Source: Clostridium sp. CAG:167
GTDB taxonomy: Bacteria > Bacillota > Clostridia > Lachnospirales > Lachnospiraceae
NCBI GenBank assembly: GCA_000433735.1
Contig: HF998326.1
Span: 1 to 6,277 of the forward strand
Direction: 5' to 3'
DNA length: 6,277 nt
How positions within the stretch are numbered: position 1 is the stretch's first letter; each line of letters begins with the position of its first letter. A program made the position numbers and the translations under genes. Under the pieces are notes generated by a model. The model did no database searches, was not told the DNA's origin, and saw only the letters and a list, made by a program, of their open reading frames with translations. This document shows positions 1-5,811 of the stretch, piece by piece.

Positions 1-27
1 CGCGTCTGCCAATTCCGCCATTCCTGC
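1..27 (-). tRNA. tRNA-Leu, 5' part only (runs off left edge)
   Basis: Read on the minus strand from 27 down to 1, the sequence gives a 7-nt acceptor strand GCAGGAA, then U8 and G9, then a D-arm of the form GCG-GAATTGGCAGA-CGC. The GCGGAATTGGCAGACGC block is highly characteristic of bacterial leucine tRNAs (class II, long variable arm) and differs from tRNA-Ser and tRNA-Tyr D-arms. The anticodon, variable arm and 3' acceptor strand lie outside the window, so the isoacceptor cannot be named. A strong promoter lies immediately upstream, so this is probably the first or only gene of its transcript. Confidence 0.88.
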
Positions 28-39
28 AGCACGCTTAAT

Positions 40-68
40 AATATACCACCACATGTGTCATATGTCAA
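40..68 (-). promoter_or_regulatory. Strong sigma-A promoter for the tRNA-Leu
   Basis: On the minus strand there is a perfect -35 TTGACA (68-63), a 17-bp spacer and a -10 TATATT (45-40). The TGG just before the -10 makes it a TGn-extended box. The predicted start is near 33, about 6 nt before the tRNA 5' end, which fits a short leader trimmed by RNase P. Near-consensus elements with ideal spacing are usual for stable-RNA genes. Confidence 0.85.
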
Positions 69-124
69 CACTTTTTTCCAATTTCACAAAAAAATTTTTA
101 TTTCGCCCCAAACCTGCAAAACTA

Positions 125-133
125 TGCTATACT
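125..133 (+). promoter_or_regulatory. Probable extended -10 promoter for the small membrane protein
   Basis: TGC-TATACT (125-133) is an extended -10 element with one mismatch in the hexamer. No good TTGACA-like -35 sits 16-18 bp upstream; the bases there are GC-rich (around 105-110). An A7T5 tract at 88-99 could serve as an UP-like or bent element. The predicted start is near 140, giving a leader of about 114 nt before the gene at 254. It diverges from the tRNA promoter. Confidence 0.5.
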
Positions 134-152
134 AACATGAGGAGAAACCGTT

Positions 153-173
153 ATGTGCGAAGTGCATAATTGA
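153..173 (+). CDS. Possible six-codon leader peptide (MCEVHN)
   Basis: An ATG at 153 opens six codons, M-C-E-V-H-N, ending in TGA at 171-173. A good Shine-Dalgarno sequence GAGGAG lies at 139-144 with 8-nt spacing. It sits in the leader of the membrane-protein gene. The caveat is that the predicted transcription start (about 140) places this ribosome site at the very 5' end of the message. A translated mini-ORF here is an inference from RBS spacing alone; chance occurrence is quite possible. Confidence 0.25.
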   Translation: MCEVHN

Positions 174-253
174 TAATTGGTTTCTACGACCTGCCGCCTG
201 GCGCAGGCGAGGGACGTTCATTACATAACATATCACAAGAGGAGGTTGTACTT

Positions 254-607
254 ATGATCATGAATGTTGGAATGTTGATCTTCGGCATCTTTGATTCCGT
301 CGTGGCATTTTTTCTTGTTTACAATATGATAAAGGCAAAACTGGGCGGTGATACAAAAAAATTGGCCCGGATTGTTTCAGCCATTGTGGCCACCATTACT
401 GCATCGGTTTATTTTGCTGTTATTGTGTGGTTTAATACGAACCTGTATACGGTATCCTTTGAAGCTAAAATGGTTGTGTATCTGGCCCCTATCGTTTTAG
501 CTGTCCTTATGGGCGTTTTGGTATGGCTTTCACAGCCGCCTAAAAAAACAGAAGCTCCTGCTCCCGACTCTGCTGAGCCTGAGGCAGAAACTTCTACTTC
601 TAAATAA
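254..607 (+). CDS. Small three-helix membrane protein of unknown function
   Basis: The product is 117 residues and I do not recognise a named family. Three hydrophobic stretches are visible, at about residues 5-25, 39-60 and 73-92. The loop between the first two is basic (KAKLGGDTKKLAR). A hydrophilic C-terminal tail from about 94 is rich in Pro, Ala and acidic residues and probably lies outside the membrane core. The ATG at 254 was chosen because AGAGGAGG (238-245) lies 8 nt upstream. The same frame stays open upstream to a TTG at 170, which would add 28 residues (D-L-P-P-G-A-G-E...). That start lacks its own strong RBS, and the good RBS would then be internal. The gene is monocistronic: a terminator follows, and the next gene is convergent. 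No catalytic motif is seen. It may be a structural, regulatory or transport-accessory membrane protein; nothing in the context decides. Confidence 0.8.
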   Translation: MIMNVGMLIFGIFDSVVAFFLVYNMIKAKLGGDTKKLARIVSAIVATITASVYFAVIVWFNTNLYTVSFEAKMVVYLAPIVLAVLMGVLVWLSQPPKKTEAPAPDSAEPEAETSTSK

Positions 608-633
608 TCAGTACTTCATATTGTATGCACCCG

Positions 634-669
634 GCAGGTGGCTTCTATCAAAGATAGCCATCTGCTTTT
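634..669 (+). terminator. Rho-independent terminator of the small membrane protein gene
   Basis: GCAGGTGGC (634-642) pairs with GCCATCTGC (657-665), with one G-T wobble. The inner TATC/GATA bases can extend the stem across a 3-nt bulge. A T4 run (666-669) and further T-rich sequence follow. On the minus strand no T-run follows the stem, so it works mainly for the plus-strand gene. Its 3' arm lies inside the last codons of the convergent gene. Confidence 0.7.
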
Positions 670-1517
670 AAGTGTTTCTTTTTTATATTCTTCATGTTGC
701 AGGCAACAATGATTCCAACCACTTTACTCTTGCTGTTCAAGAAAAAGCGGATCTTGTACTTGCTGTAACTTACTTCTGTATATTTCTTAGCCTTGTTTTT
801 CTTAACCAGTTTCATATTGGAAAAAGCATCTTTTTTGCTGCACTTTTTCACTACGATCTGATCTCCGTATTTCTTCTTGATGGTGGAAAGTTTGGATCCA
901 GTTTTAATACCACGGTTTGTATAGCGCCTTTTACCTGTACCATTCTTAAACTGGAATGTGTAGTAAAAACCACCTTTTCCCGCATATCCTTTCTTCTGGC
1001 ACAGATAGATAAAGTTGATCTTGCGGACCGTCACTTTTCGTTTGCCACGGACATAACGGGCTTCTGTAATACCAAACCGGTCAAAATCTTTTTTGCTCAT
1101 CTTGGCTACAACGGATACCTTACAGGTAAGTTTTATGCCGTCCACACTGGCCTGTACTTCCGTGCTTCCTTTTTTCATTCCCTTTACAACACCTTTATCC
1201 GAAACCGTAGCAATGCTTTCATCACTGCTGGTCCAGGTAACGGTGGATGTAGTTCCTGTCACTTTCAGGGTAATCTTCTTTCCGGCCATAAGGTTCATGG
1301 TTTTCTTGCTTAACTTGATCTTGCTTGTATCCACAACCGGTGTTGGCTCCGGTGATACAACGGGCTCCAGTGTAGTAACGGCGGAGCCGGTCGTAACGAT
1401 AGCAGACCCGGTTGCTGCCGTCGCTGCACTGGCTCCTGTCCCCCCGATCTCTGTAAGCCCTAACAACATGGCTGCACTAAGTGCAACACAAACTACTGCC
1501 TTGCTTTTGCTAAACAT
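648..1517 (-). CDS. Secreted BIG2 (bacterial Ig-like group 2) domain protein
   Basis: The product is 289 residues. A Sec signal peptide is clear: a basic start (MFSKSK), a hydrophobic core at about 7-22, and a likely cut near ASA-A (about 31). A low-complexity linker follows (about 32-65), with TGSAI/TGSAV motifs and a PEPTP stretch. Residues about 66-137 form one BIG2 domain, shown by LSKKTMNLMAGKKITLKV, then VTWTSSDESIATV, then GVVKGMKKGSTEV. The C-terminal half (about 140-289) is very lysine-rich. It holds a segment G-S-K-L-S-T-I-K-K-K-Y-G followed by predicted strands, which loosely resembles small BamE/SmpA-like folds; that is a guess. There is no LPXTG or transmembrane anchor, so it is probably released or bound through charge or the Ig-like domain. 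The start at 1517 is preferred over an in-frame ATG at 1535 because AGGAGA (1525-1530) lies 7 nt before it. Its function is unknown; adhesion or envelope binding is the usual guess for BIG2 proteins. Confidence 0.87.
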   Translation of the reverse strand: MFSKSKAVVCVALSAAMLLGLTEIGGTGASAATAATGSAIVTTGSAVTTLEPVVSPEPTPVVDTSKIKLSKKTMNLMAGKKITLKVTGTTSTVTWTSSDESIATVSDKGVVKGMKKGSTEVQASVDGIKLTCKVSVVAKMSKKDFDRFGITEARYVRGKRKVTVRKINFIYLCQKKGYAGKGGFYYTFQFKNGTGKRRYTNRGIKTGSKLSTIKKKYGDQIVVKKCSKKDAFSNMKLVKKNKAKKYTEVSYSKYKIRFFLNSKSKVVGIIVACNMKNIKKKHLKADGYL

Positions 1518-1561
1518 AGATATTTCTCCTTTCATTTTTCCATTTTTACTTCAAACTACAT

Positions 1562-1588
1562 AATATACCACCTGTGGAGATTTGTCCA
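1562..1588 (-). promoter_or_regulatory. Probable promoter of the BIG2 protein gene
   Basis: On the minus strand TGG-TATATT gives a TGn-extended -10 (hexamer 1567-1562). The -35 is weak: TGGACA at 1588-1583 with a short 15-bp spacer. The predicted start is near 1555, giving a leader of about 38 nt. The 13-mer containing the -10 is identical to that of the tRNA-Leu promoter. No clear terminator separates this gene from the ABC operon ending at 1598, so some read-through is possible. Confidence 0.6.
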
Positions 1589-1597
1589 GCACAAGCC

Positions 1598-3445
1598 TTA
1601 TGCAAGTTCTACCGCCCCTGTATAGAGCTGATAATAGCGGCCCTTTTTCTCAAGGAGTTCATCATGAGTTCCCCTTTCAATGATCTGGCCTTGTTCCAGT
1701 ACCATAATGCAGTCCGCATTACGCACAGTAGACAGGCGGTGGGCGATAACAAAAGTGGTTCTGTCTTTCATTAACTGTTCCATACCCCGGTCAATGTGCA
1801 GTTCTGTACGGGTATCTACCGAACTGGTAGCCTCATCCAGAACAAGGATCGGCGCCTTGGAAACAGCAGCTCTGGCAATATTTAATAACTGTCTCTGCCC
1901 CTGGCTTAAGTTGGTTCCATCCCCTTCCAGCACAGTATCATACCCATCTTCCAGTCTCATGATAAAGGAATGGGCACTGGCTGTTTTGGCAGCCTGGATC
2001 ACTTCCTCATCCGTCGCATCCGGTCTTCCATATCGGATATTTTCCATGACGGTTCCGCTGAACAAATGAGTGTCCTGCAGCACCATAGCTATATGGGAGC
2101 GAAGACTGCTTCTTTTGTATTCCTTAATATCTCTTCCGTCGATGACGATCGATCCCTCCTGAATATCGTAAAAACGGTTCAAAAGGTTTGTAATGGTGGT
2201 CTTTCCGGCTCCGGTAGAACCAACAAAGGCAACCTTCTGTCCGGCGTGGGCGTACAGATTGATATCTTTTAAGATGGTTTTATCCGGATTATATCCAAAC
2301 GTAACATGCTCCATCGTCACCTCACCCTTCACATCATCCATCTCTACGGCATCCGGCATATCTGCTTCTTCTGCCGGTGCATCCATCACAGTAAATACAC
2401 GCTCTGCTCCGGCCAATGCCGAAAAGATCGTGTTTACCTGCATGGAGATTTCATTGATCGGGCGGCTGAACTGTCTGGAATAGTTTACAAATACCGTCAG
2501 ATTACCAATGGTCAGCTTGCCAAGGACTACAAAAATAGCACCTACCGTGGCAGTCAGTCCATAACACACCTGACCGATATTTCCCATTACCGGCCCCATC
2601 ACTCCACCAAAGAACTGGGCTTTGATCTGTTTACCTCTCAGATCATCATTTAACTCTGTAAAATTCTCAACGGCATCTTTTTCATGGCAGAACACCTTTA
2701 CAACCTTCTGTCCGGTTACAATCTCTTCGATATAGCCGTTCAGATCTCCCAATGCACTCTGCTGGGCTCTGTAATAACGGGAACTGCGCATGGCAATGCT
2801 GCCAGCTGCTTTGATCATTACCGGCACCATGATCACGGTAATAAGTGCCAGCCATACATTCATGTACAGCATGATCGCCAATGTACCGATCACACTGATG
2901 GTTCCGGAGATCAACTGGATCACCGTATTGTTCAACAGTTCACCGATCATATCTACATCATTGGTAAAACGGCTCATGATGTCACCGGTGCTGTTGGTAT
3001 CAAAATAACGGACAGGCATTTCCTGCAAATGATCAAACAAATCCTTACGGATCCGGATCAACGCCCTTTGGGATACTCCGATCATAATTCTCTGCTGGGC
3101 ATAGTTTGCTACTACGCCAACACCATATACCACAAGCATGATCAGTACGCCCCGCAGCAGCCGCAAAGTACCGGCAGCAATAAGATCTGCTCTTTCACCG
3201 GCGGCTGCTTTCATTACCTGGTTTGCACAGTTTGTAAGATCATCTACGATGGGCGACAGCAGGTAAGAGCCTGCCAGAGTCGCGCCACTAAAGACAATGA
3301 CACATACAAGTGCCGCAATCACAAACCCCTTGTCTCTTCCCAGGTATCCTAATAACCGTTTAATGGTAGCACTGGTTTCCTTTGGTTTTCCGCCTCCCGG
3401 CATGCCCCCCGGTCCTCCTGGTCCTCTTCCTGGTCTTGGGCTCAT
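1598..3445 (-). CDS. ABC exporter subunit B (heterodimeric multidrug type, intact catalytic Glu/His)
   Basis: This 615-residue half-transporter has an N-terminal six-helix membrane domain and a C-terminal ATPase. Residues 1-24 are Gly/Pro-rich and polar. Helices are visible at about 42-66, 97-116, 172-196, 198-216, 280-308 and 312-340. The ATPase (about 373-610) has A-loop Y385, Walker A GSTGAGKTT (409-417), Q-loop Q457, signature LSQGQ (513-517, where LSGGQ is usual), Walker B ILVLDEAT (533-540) with catalytic E538, D-loop SSVDT (541-545) and switch H569. It should pair with the adjacent 583-residue subunit, giving the dimer its hydrolytic site from its own Walker motifs plus the partner's VSGGQ. 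Its ATG overlaps the partner's stop by 4 nt (ATGA), with AAGGAGG 7 nt upstream, indicating coupled translation and fixed stoichiometry. It resembles the BmrCD and TM287/288 heterodimers. The substrate is unknown; drug or peptide export is likely given the MarR gene in the operon. Confidence 0.96.
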   Translation of the reverse strand: MSPRPGRGPGGPGGMPGGGKPKETSATIKRLLGYLGRDKGFVIAALVCVIVFSGATLAGSYLLSPIVDDLTNCANQVMKAAAGERADLIAAGTLRLLRGVLIMLVVYGVGVVANYAQQRIMIGVSQRALIRIRKDLFDHLQEMPVRYFDTNSTGDIMSRFTNDVDMIGELLNNTVIQLISGTISVIGTLAIMLYMNVWLALITVIMVPVMIKAAGSIAMRSSRYYRAQQSALGDLNGYIEEIVTGQKVVKVFCHEKDAVENFTELNDDLRGKQIKAQFFGGVMGPVMGNIGQVCYGLTATVGAIFVVLGKLTIGNLTVFVNYSRQFSRPINEISMQVNTIFSALAGAERVFTVMDAPAEEADMPDAVEMDDVKGEVTMEHVTFGYNPDKTILKDINLYAHAGQKVAFVGSTGAGKTTITNLLNRFYDIQEGSIVIDGRDIKEYKRSSLRSHIAMVLQDTHLFSGTVMENIRYGRPDATDEEVIQAAKTASAHSFIMRLEDGYDTVLEGDGTNLSQGQRQLLNIARAAVSKAPILVLDEATSSVDTRTELHIDRGMEQLMKDRTTFVIAHRLSTVRNADCIMVLEQGQIIERGTHDELLEKKGRYYQLYTGAVELA

Positions 3446-5193
3446 TGTGCCACCTCCTTTTTACTCATCTGTGAATAATAAATTTCCTGATAAGCTTCAC
3501 ATGTGTTTAACAATTCCTCATGAGTTCCCTGTCCTACAATACGGCCTTCATCCATCACAAGGATCCGGTCTGCTGTTTCCACAGAAGAAATTCTCTGGGC
3601 AATGATCAGCTTTGTGGTATCTTTCAATGTAGTAGAAAAACTCTGGCGGATCTTTGCTTCCGTAGCAGTATCTACTGCACTGGTACTGTCATCCAGGATC
3701 AAAATCTTTGGTTTCTTTAACAAGGCTCTGGCGATACAAAGTCTCTGCTTTTGTCCACCTGACACATTGACACCGCCCTGTCCCAGTTCCATATTGTATC
3801 CTTCATTAAAATCTCTTACAAAAAGATCTGCCTGAGCCGCCTCGGCTGCCTGGCGCACTTCTTCGTCACTGGCATGTTCATCTCCCCAGCGGAGGTTATC
3901 CATAATGGTGCCGGAAAACAAAGTGTTTTTCTGCAATACCATGGCCACGCCGTTTCGCAGATGTTCCAGTGAATACTCTTTTACATTGACACCATCTACC
4001 AGCACTTCTCCCTCGTCACAGTCATACAATCTCGGTATCAGCTGTACCAGAGAACTCTTACCGGATCCGGTGGATCCTATGATTCCGATCACTTCTCCCG
4101 GATGGGCCACAAAATTAATGTCCTGAAGCACATTGTTTTTATGTTTCTTGTAGTAGCGGAAACCAACATGACGGAATTCGATTTCACCTTTTTCCACTTT
4201 TTTATCTGTCATAGATGCTTCTTCATCATTCAGATCCACTTTCGTATCCAGCACTTCCAGAATACGGCGGGAAGATGCCATCGCACGGGATCCCTGGATA
4301 AAGATCATGGAAACCATCATGAGGGACATAAGGATCTGAGTCACATACGTAGTAAACGCGGTCAGATCTCCTACCGCCATACTGCCCACAATGATCTGAC
4401 GGCCGCCAAACCATACAACAGCCATAACCGTAATGTTCATAGCCAGTGTCATGATCGGGATGGTCATAATCACTACTTTCATAGCCCGCAGAGTGTTATC
4501 TTTCAGATCTTCGTTGGCTGTGTCAAATGTCTTTTTCTCAAAATCGTCCCTTACAAAGGATTTTACAACTCGCTGGTTAGTAATGTTCTCCTGAATACGG
4601 GAGTTAAGGGAGTCGATCTTTGTCTGCATGATATTAAATCTTGGCAGTGCCACCCGCATGATAAGAACGATGGCTATGATCAAAAGAGGAATGACCACGC
4701 AGAAAACGATGGCCAGACGCCAGTTCATAACAAATGCCATGATCAGTCCGCCAATAAGCATTCCCGGTGCTCTCAGCAGCATACGAAGTCCTATGGAAAT
4801 TACATTCTGCATATTGGTAATATCATTGGTCAGCCTGGTTACAAGAGAACCGGTTGAAAATTTCTCAATATTAGCAAATGAAAATTCCTGTACTTTTTTA
4901 AATACATCTCTACGCAGATCTGCCGCAAAATTTACCGATGCCTTTACTGCGAAATAAGCCCCCAGCACTCCACCAGCCATCATAAAGACCGCTGTCAGGA
5001 TCATGGCGCCGCCGATCAGGGTGATAAACCCGATTCCCCGGGATTCATATCCTCCTTGTCCACAGCCATAGTTTATAATGATCGACATAAGTTTGGGTAA
5101 GATCACTTCTCCCAGGACTTCCACGATCATAAAGATCGGTCCCAGAATAAATGCCGACAAATATGGCTTCACATATTTCTTATACTTATCCAT
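3442..5193 (-). CDS. ABC exporter subunit A (heterodimeric multidrug type, degenerate ATP site)
   Basis: This 583-residue half-transporter has an N-terminal membrane domain with helices at about 12-37, 56-80, 135-157, 159-180, 240-262 and 275-300. The ATPase follows from about 336. Visible motifs are A-loop Tyr (347/348), Walker A GSTGSGKSS (373-381), Q-loop Q421, a canonical VSGGQ signature (477-481), Walker B ILILDDST (497-504) and D-loop SAVDT (505-509). Two key residues are changed: D502 stands where the catalytic Glu should be, and Q533 replaces the switch-loop His (IAQRISSV). This pattern is known for the degenerate half of heterodimeric type IV exporters such as TM287 and BmrC. It therefore probably binds ATP at its own site with little turnover, while its VSGGQ completes the partner's active site. 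Its start overlaps the marR stop by 8 nt (ATGGATAA), and the ribosome site is weak (AAGGAA, 11 nt away), so translation likely depends on ribosomes finishing marR. Confidence 0.96.
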   Translation of the reverse strand: MDKYKKYVKPYLSAFILGPIFMIVEVLGEVILPKLMSIIINYGCGQGGYESRGIGFITLIGGAMILTAVFMMAGGVLGAYFAVKASVNFAADLRRDVFKKVQEFSFANIEKFSTGSLVTRLTNDITNMQNVISIGLRMLLRAPGMLIGGLIMAFVMNWRLAIVFCVVIPLLIIAIVLIMRVALPRFNIMQTKIDSLNSRIQENITNQRVVKSFVRDDFEKKTFDTANEDLKDNTLRAMKVVIMTIPIMTLAMNITVMAVVWFGGRQIIVGSMAVGDLTAFTTYVTQILMSLMMVSMIFIQGSRAMASSRRILEVLDTKVDLNDEEASMTDKKVEKGEIEFRHVGFRYYKKHKNNVLQDINFVAHPGEVIGIIGSTGSGKSSLVQLIPRLYDCDEGEVLVDGVNVKEYSLEHLRNGVAMVLQKNTLFSGTIMDNLRWGDEHASDEEVRQAAEAAQADLFVRDFNEGYNMELGQGGVNVSGGQKQRLCIARALLKKPKILILDDSTSAVDTATEAKIRQSFSTTLKDTTKLIIAQRISSVETADRILVMDEGRIVGQGTHEELLNTCEAYQEIYYSQMSKKEVAQ

Positions 5194-5647
5194 CTTTTCT
5201 CTTTTTCCTTTCTGCCTGTTTGTTTGAAAGTCGTTCCATATTATGGTAGATCCGTTTCAGAAAATCTACGAACTGTTTCTTTTCCTGTTCAGAGAAGCCC
5301 TGATACATCTCAGAATCCACCAGATTGAAATATTCTCTGCTGTCCTCCACCAGTTTCTGGCCCTTTTCAGTGAGAAGGACATCTTTAACCCGGTTGTCGC
5401 CCTCCTTGGATGTACGGACAATGTATTGTTCTTTTTCCAGATTTTTCAGCGCAACTGCTATGGTGGCCGGTGAGACTTCCAGTTCTTTGGCAATCTCTAC
5501 CTGGGAATAAGACCGTTTGCAGGACAAAGTCATCAAAAGCCTGTGCTGTGCCCGGTGAATCCTCATTCCTTCCAGATTGCTCTCTACCATACGGCGGTGC
5601 AGCTGGTTAGTAACAATAAAATAATGGGTTATTTCTCTCTCGTCCAT
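5186..5647 (-). CDS. MarR-family transcriptional regulator of the ABC exporter operon
   Basis: This 153-residue protein has the MarR winged helix-turn-helix layout. An N-terminal dimerisation helix (about 1-28) is followed by the DNA-binding helices, with SQVEIAKELEVSPATIAVALKNLEKE at 48-73. The wing is at about 75-94, with the hallmark D-x-R (D84-N-R86) and LLTEKG. C-terminal helices (about 96-143) complete the dimer interface, and a very basic tail ends the chain (ERKKRKDG). It is the first gene of the operon; the exporter genes follow with overlaps. The start at 5647 is supported by AAAGGAGG (AGGAGG at 5652-5657), although the 4-nt spacing is short. MarR proteins usually repress their own operon and let go on binding a small phenolic or drug-like ligand or on oxidation. 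The tandem palindrome over its promoter fits autorepression. One cysteine (C43) is present; whether it senses redox state cannot be told from sequence. Confidence 0.95.
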   Translation of the reverse strand: MDEREITHYFIVTNQLHRRMVESNLEGMRIHRAQHRLLMTLSCKRSYSQVEIAKELEVSPATIAVALKNLEKEQYIVRTSKEGDNRVKDVLLTEKGQKLVEDSREYFNLVDSEMYQGFSEQEKKQFVDFLKRIYHNMERLSNKQAERKKRKDG

Positions 5648-5668
5648 AGGTCCTCCTTTCTTTTTTTT

Positions 5669-5704
5669 ATAATTAGTATGCTAATTATTAGCGTGTTAAT
5701 TATT
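5669..5704 (-). promoter_or_regulatory. Tandem palindromic operator, probable MarR binding sites
   Basis: Two 16-bp direct repeats lie side by side: TTAGTATGCTAATTAT (5673-5688) and TTAGCGTGTTAATTAT (5689-5704), identical at 13 of 16 positions. Each contains a TTAGnnnGnTAA-type core. The promoter-distal copy is a perfect palindrome with 8-bp arms (5669-5676 and 5681-5688) around TATG. The promoter-proximal copy is imperfect and overlaps the -10 hexamer and predicted start. Centres are 16 bp apart. Short AT-rich palindromes of this size over a marR promoter are typical MarR operators; the binding assignment is inferred from position. Confidence 0.78.
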
Positions 5705-5729
5705 ATATCCTTTTGATGTCTTTTGTCAA
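5702..5729 (-). promoter_or_regulatory. Consensus sigma-A promoter of the marR-ABC-ABC operon
   Basis: On the minus strand both hexamers are perfect: TTGACA (5729-5724) and TATAAT (5707-5702), with a 16-bp spacer. The predicted start is near 5695, about 47 nt before the marR ATG. Such a strong promoter would need tight repression, which the overlapping operator supplies. Confidence 0.88.
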
Positions 5730-5753
5730 TAAATAATGCACAATTTAACAAAG

Positions 5754-5779
5754 AATTCATATTCTGAGAATAAGGAATT
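5754..5779. repeat. 26-bp near-palindrome upstream of the right-edge gene
   Basis: The core TATTCT-G-AGAATA (5760-5772) has perfect 6-bp arms around one base. Outer arms AATTC (5754-5758) and GAATT (5775-5779) are also complementary, separated from the core by 1 and 2 bases. It lies 33 nt before the ATG at 5812 and about 25 bp behind the marR -35, so it is better placed to act on the plus-strand gene. It could be an operator or an RNA hairpin in the leader. There is no T-run, so it is not a terminator. Confidence 0.55.
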
Positions 5780-5811
5780 AATCTGTAATTTGAATGGAGG
5801 GTTATGAATTT

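Noticed and set aside
137..169. Ten-codon ATG-started frame overlapping the promoter region of the first plus-strand gene
   Set aside because: Its ATG lies only 3 nt after the -10 box, so it would fall before the predicted transcript start.
170..253. TTG start giving a 28-residue N-terminal extension of the small membrane protein
   Set aside because: The ATG at 254 has an excellent RBS at 8-nt spacing, while the TTG has none of its own. It is kept only as an alternative in the leader finding.
672..1313. 213-codon open frame on the plus strand inside the BIG2 gene
   Set aside because: It is antisense to a gene with a clear signal peptide, BIG2 domain and RBS. Its own product shows no domain logic and it has no good RBS.
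1093..1563. 156-codon plus-strand frame with hydrophobic character
   Set aside because: It is the complement of the BIG2 gene's signal peptide, linker and Ig-like domain; the hydrophobicity is a by-product of that composition.
1518..1597. Terminator for the ABC operon between 1598 and the BIG2 gene
   Set aside because: Only a weak 4-bp stem (TTGT/ACAA) is visible and no T-run follows, so no terminator is called.
2684..3352. 222-codon plus-strand frame in the second ABC gene
   Set aside because: It is antisense to the membrane domain. The His/Tyr/Gln-rich product is typical of reading a membrane-protein gene backwards.
4226..4414. 62-codon minus-strand frame inside the first ABC gene
   Set aside because: It is an out-of-frame shadow on the same strand with no RBS, lying wholly within a well-supported gene.
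4102..4857. 251-codon plus-strand frame, His- and Asn-rich
   Set aside because: It is antisense to the first ABC subunit. The apparent metal-binding histidines come from complementary Met/Ile/Val codons.
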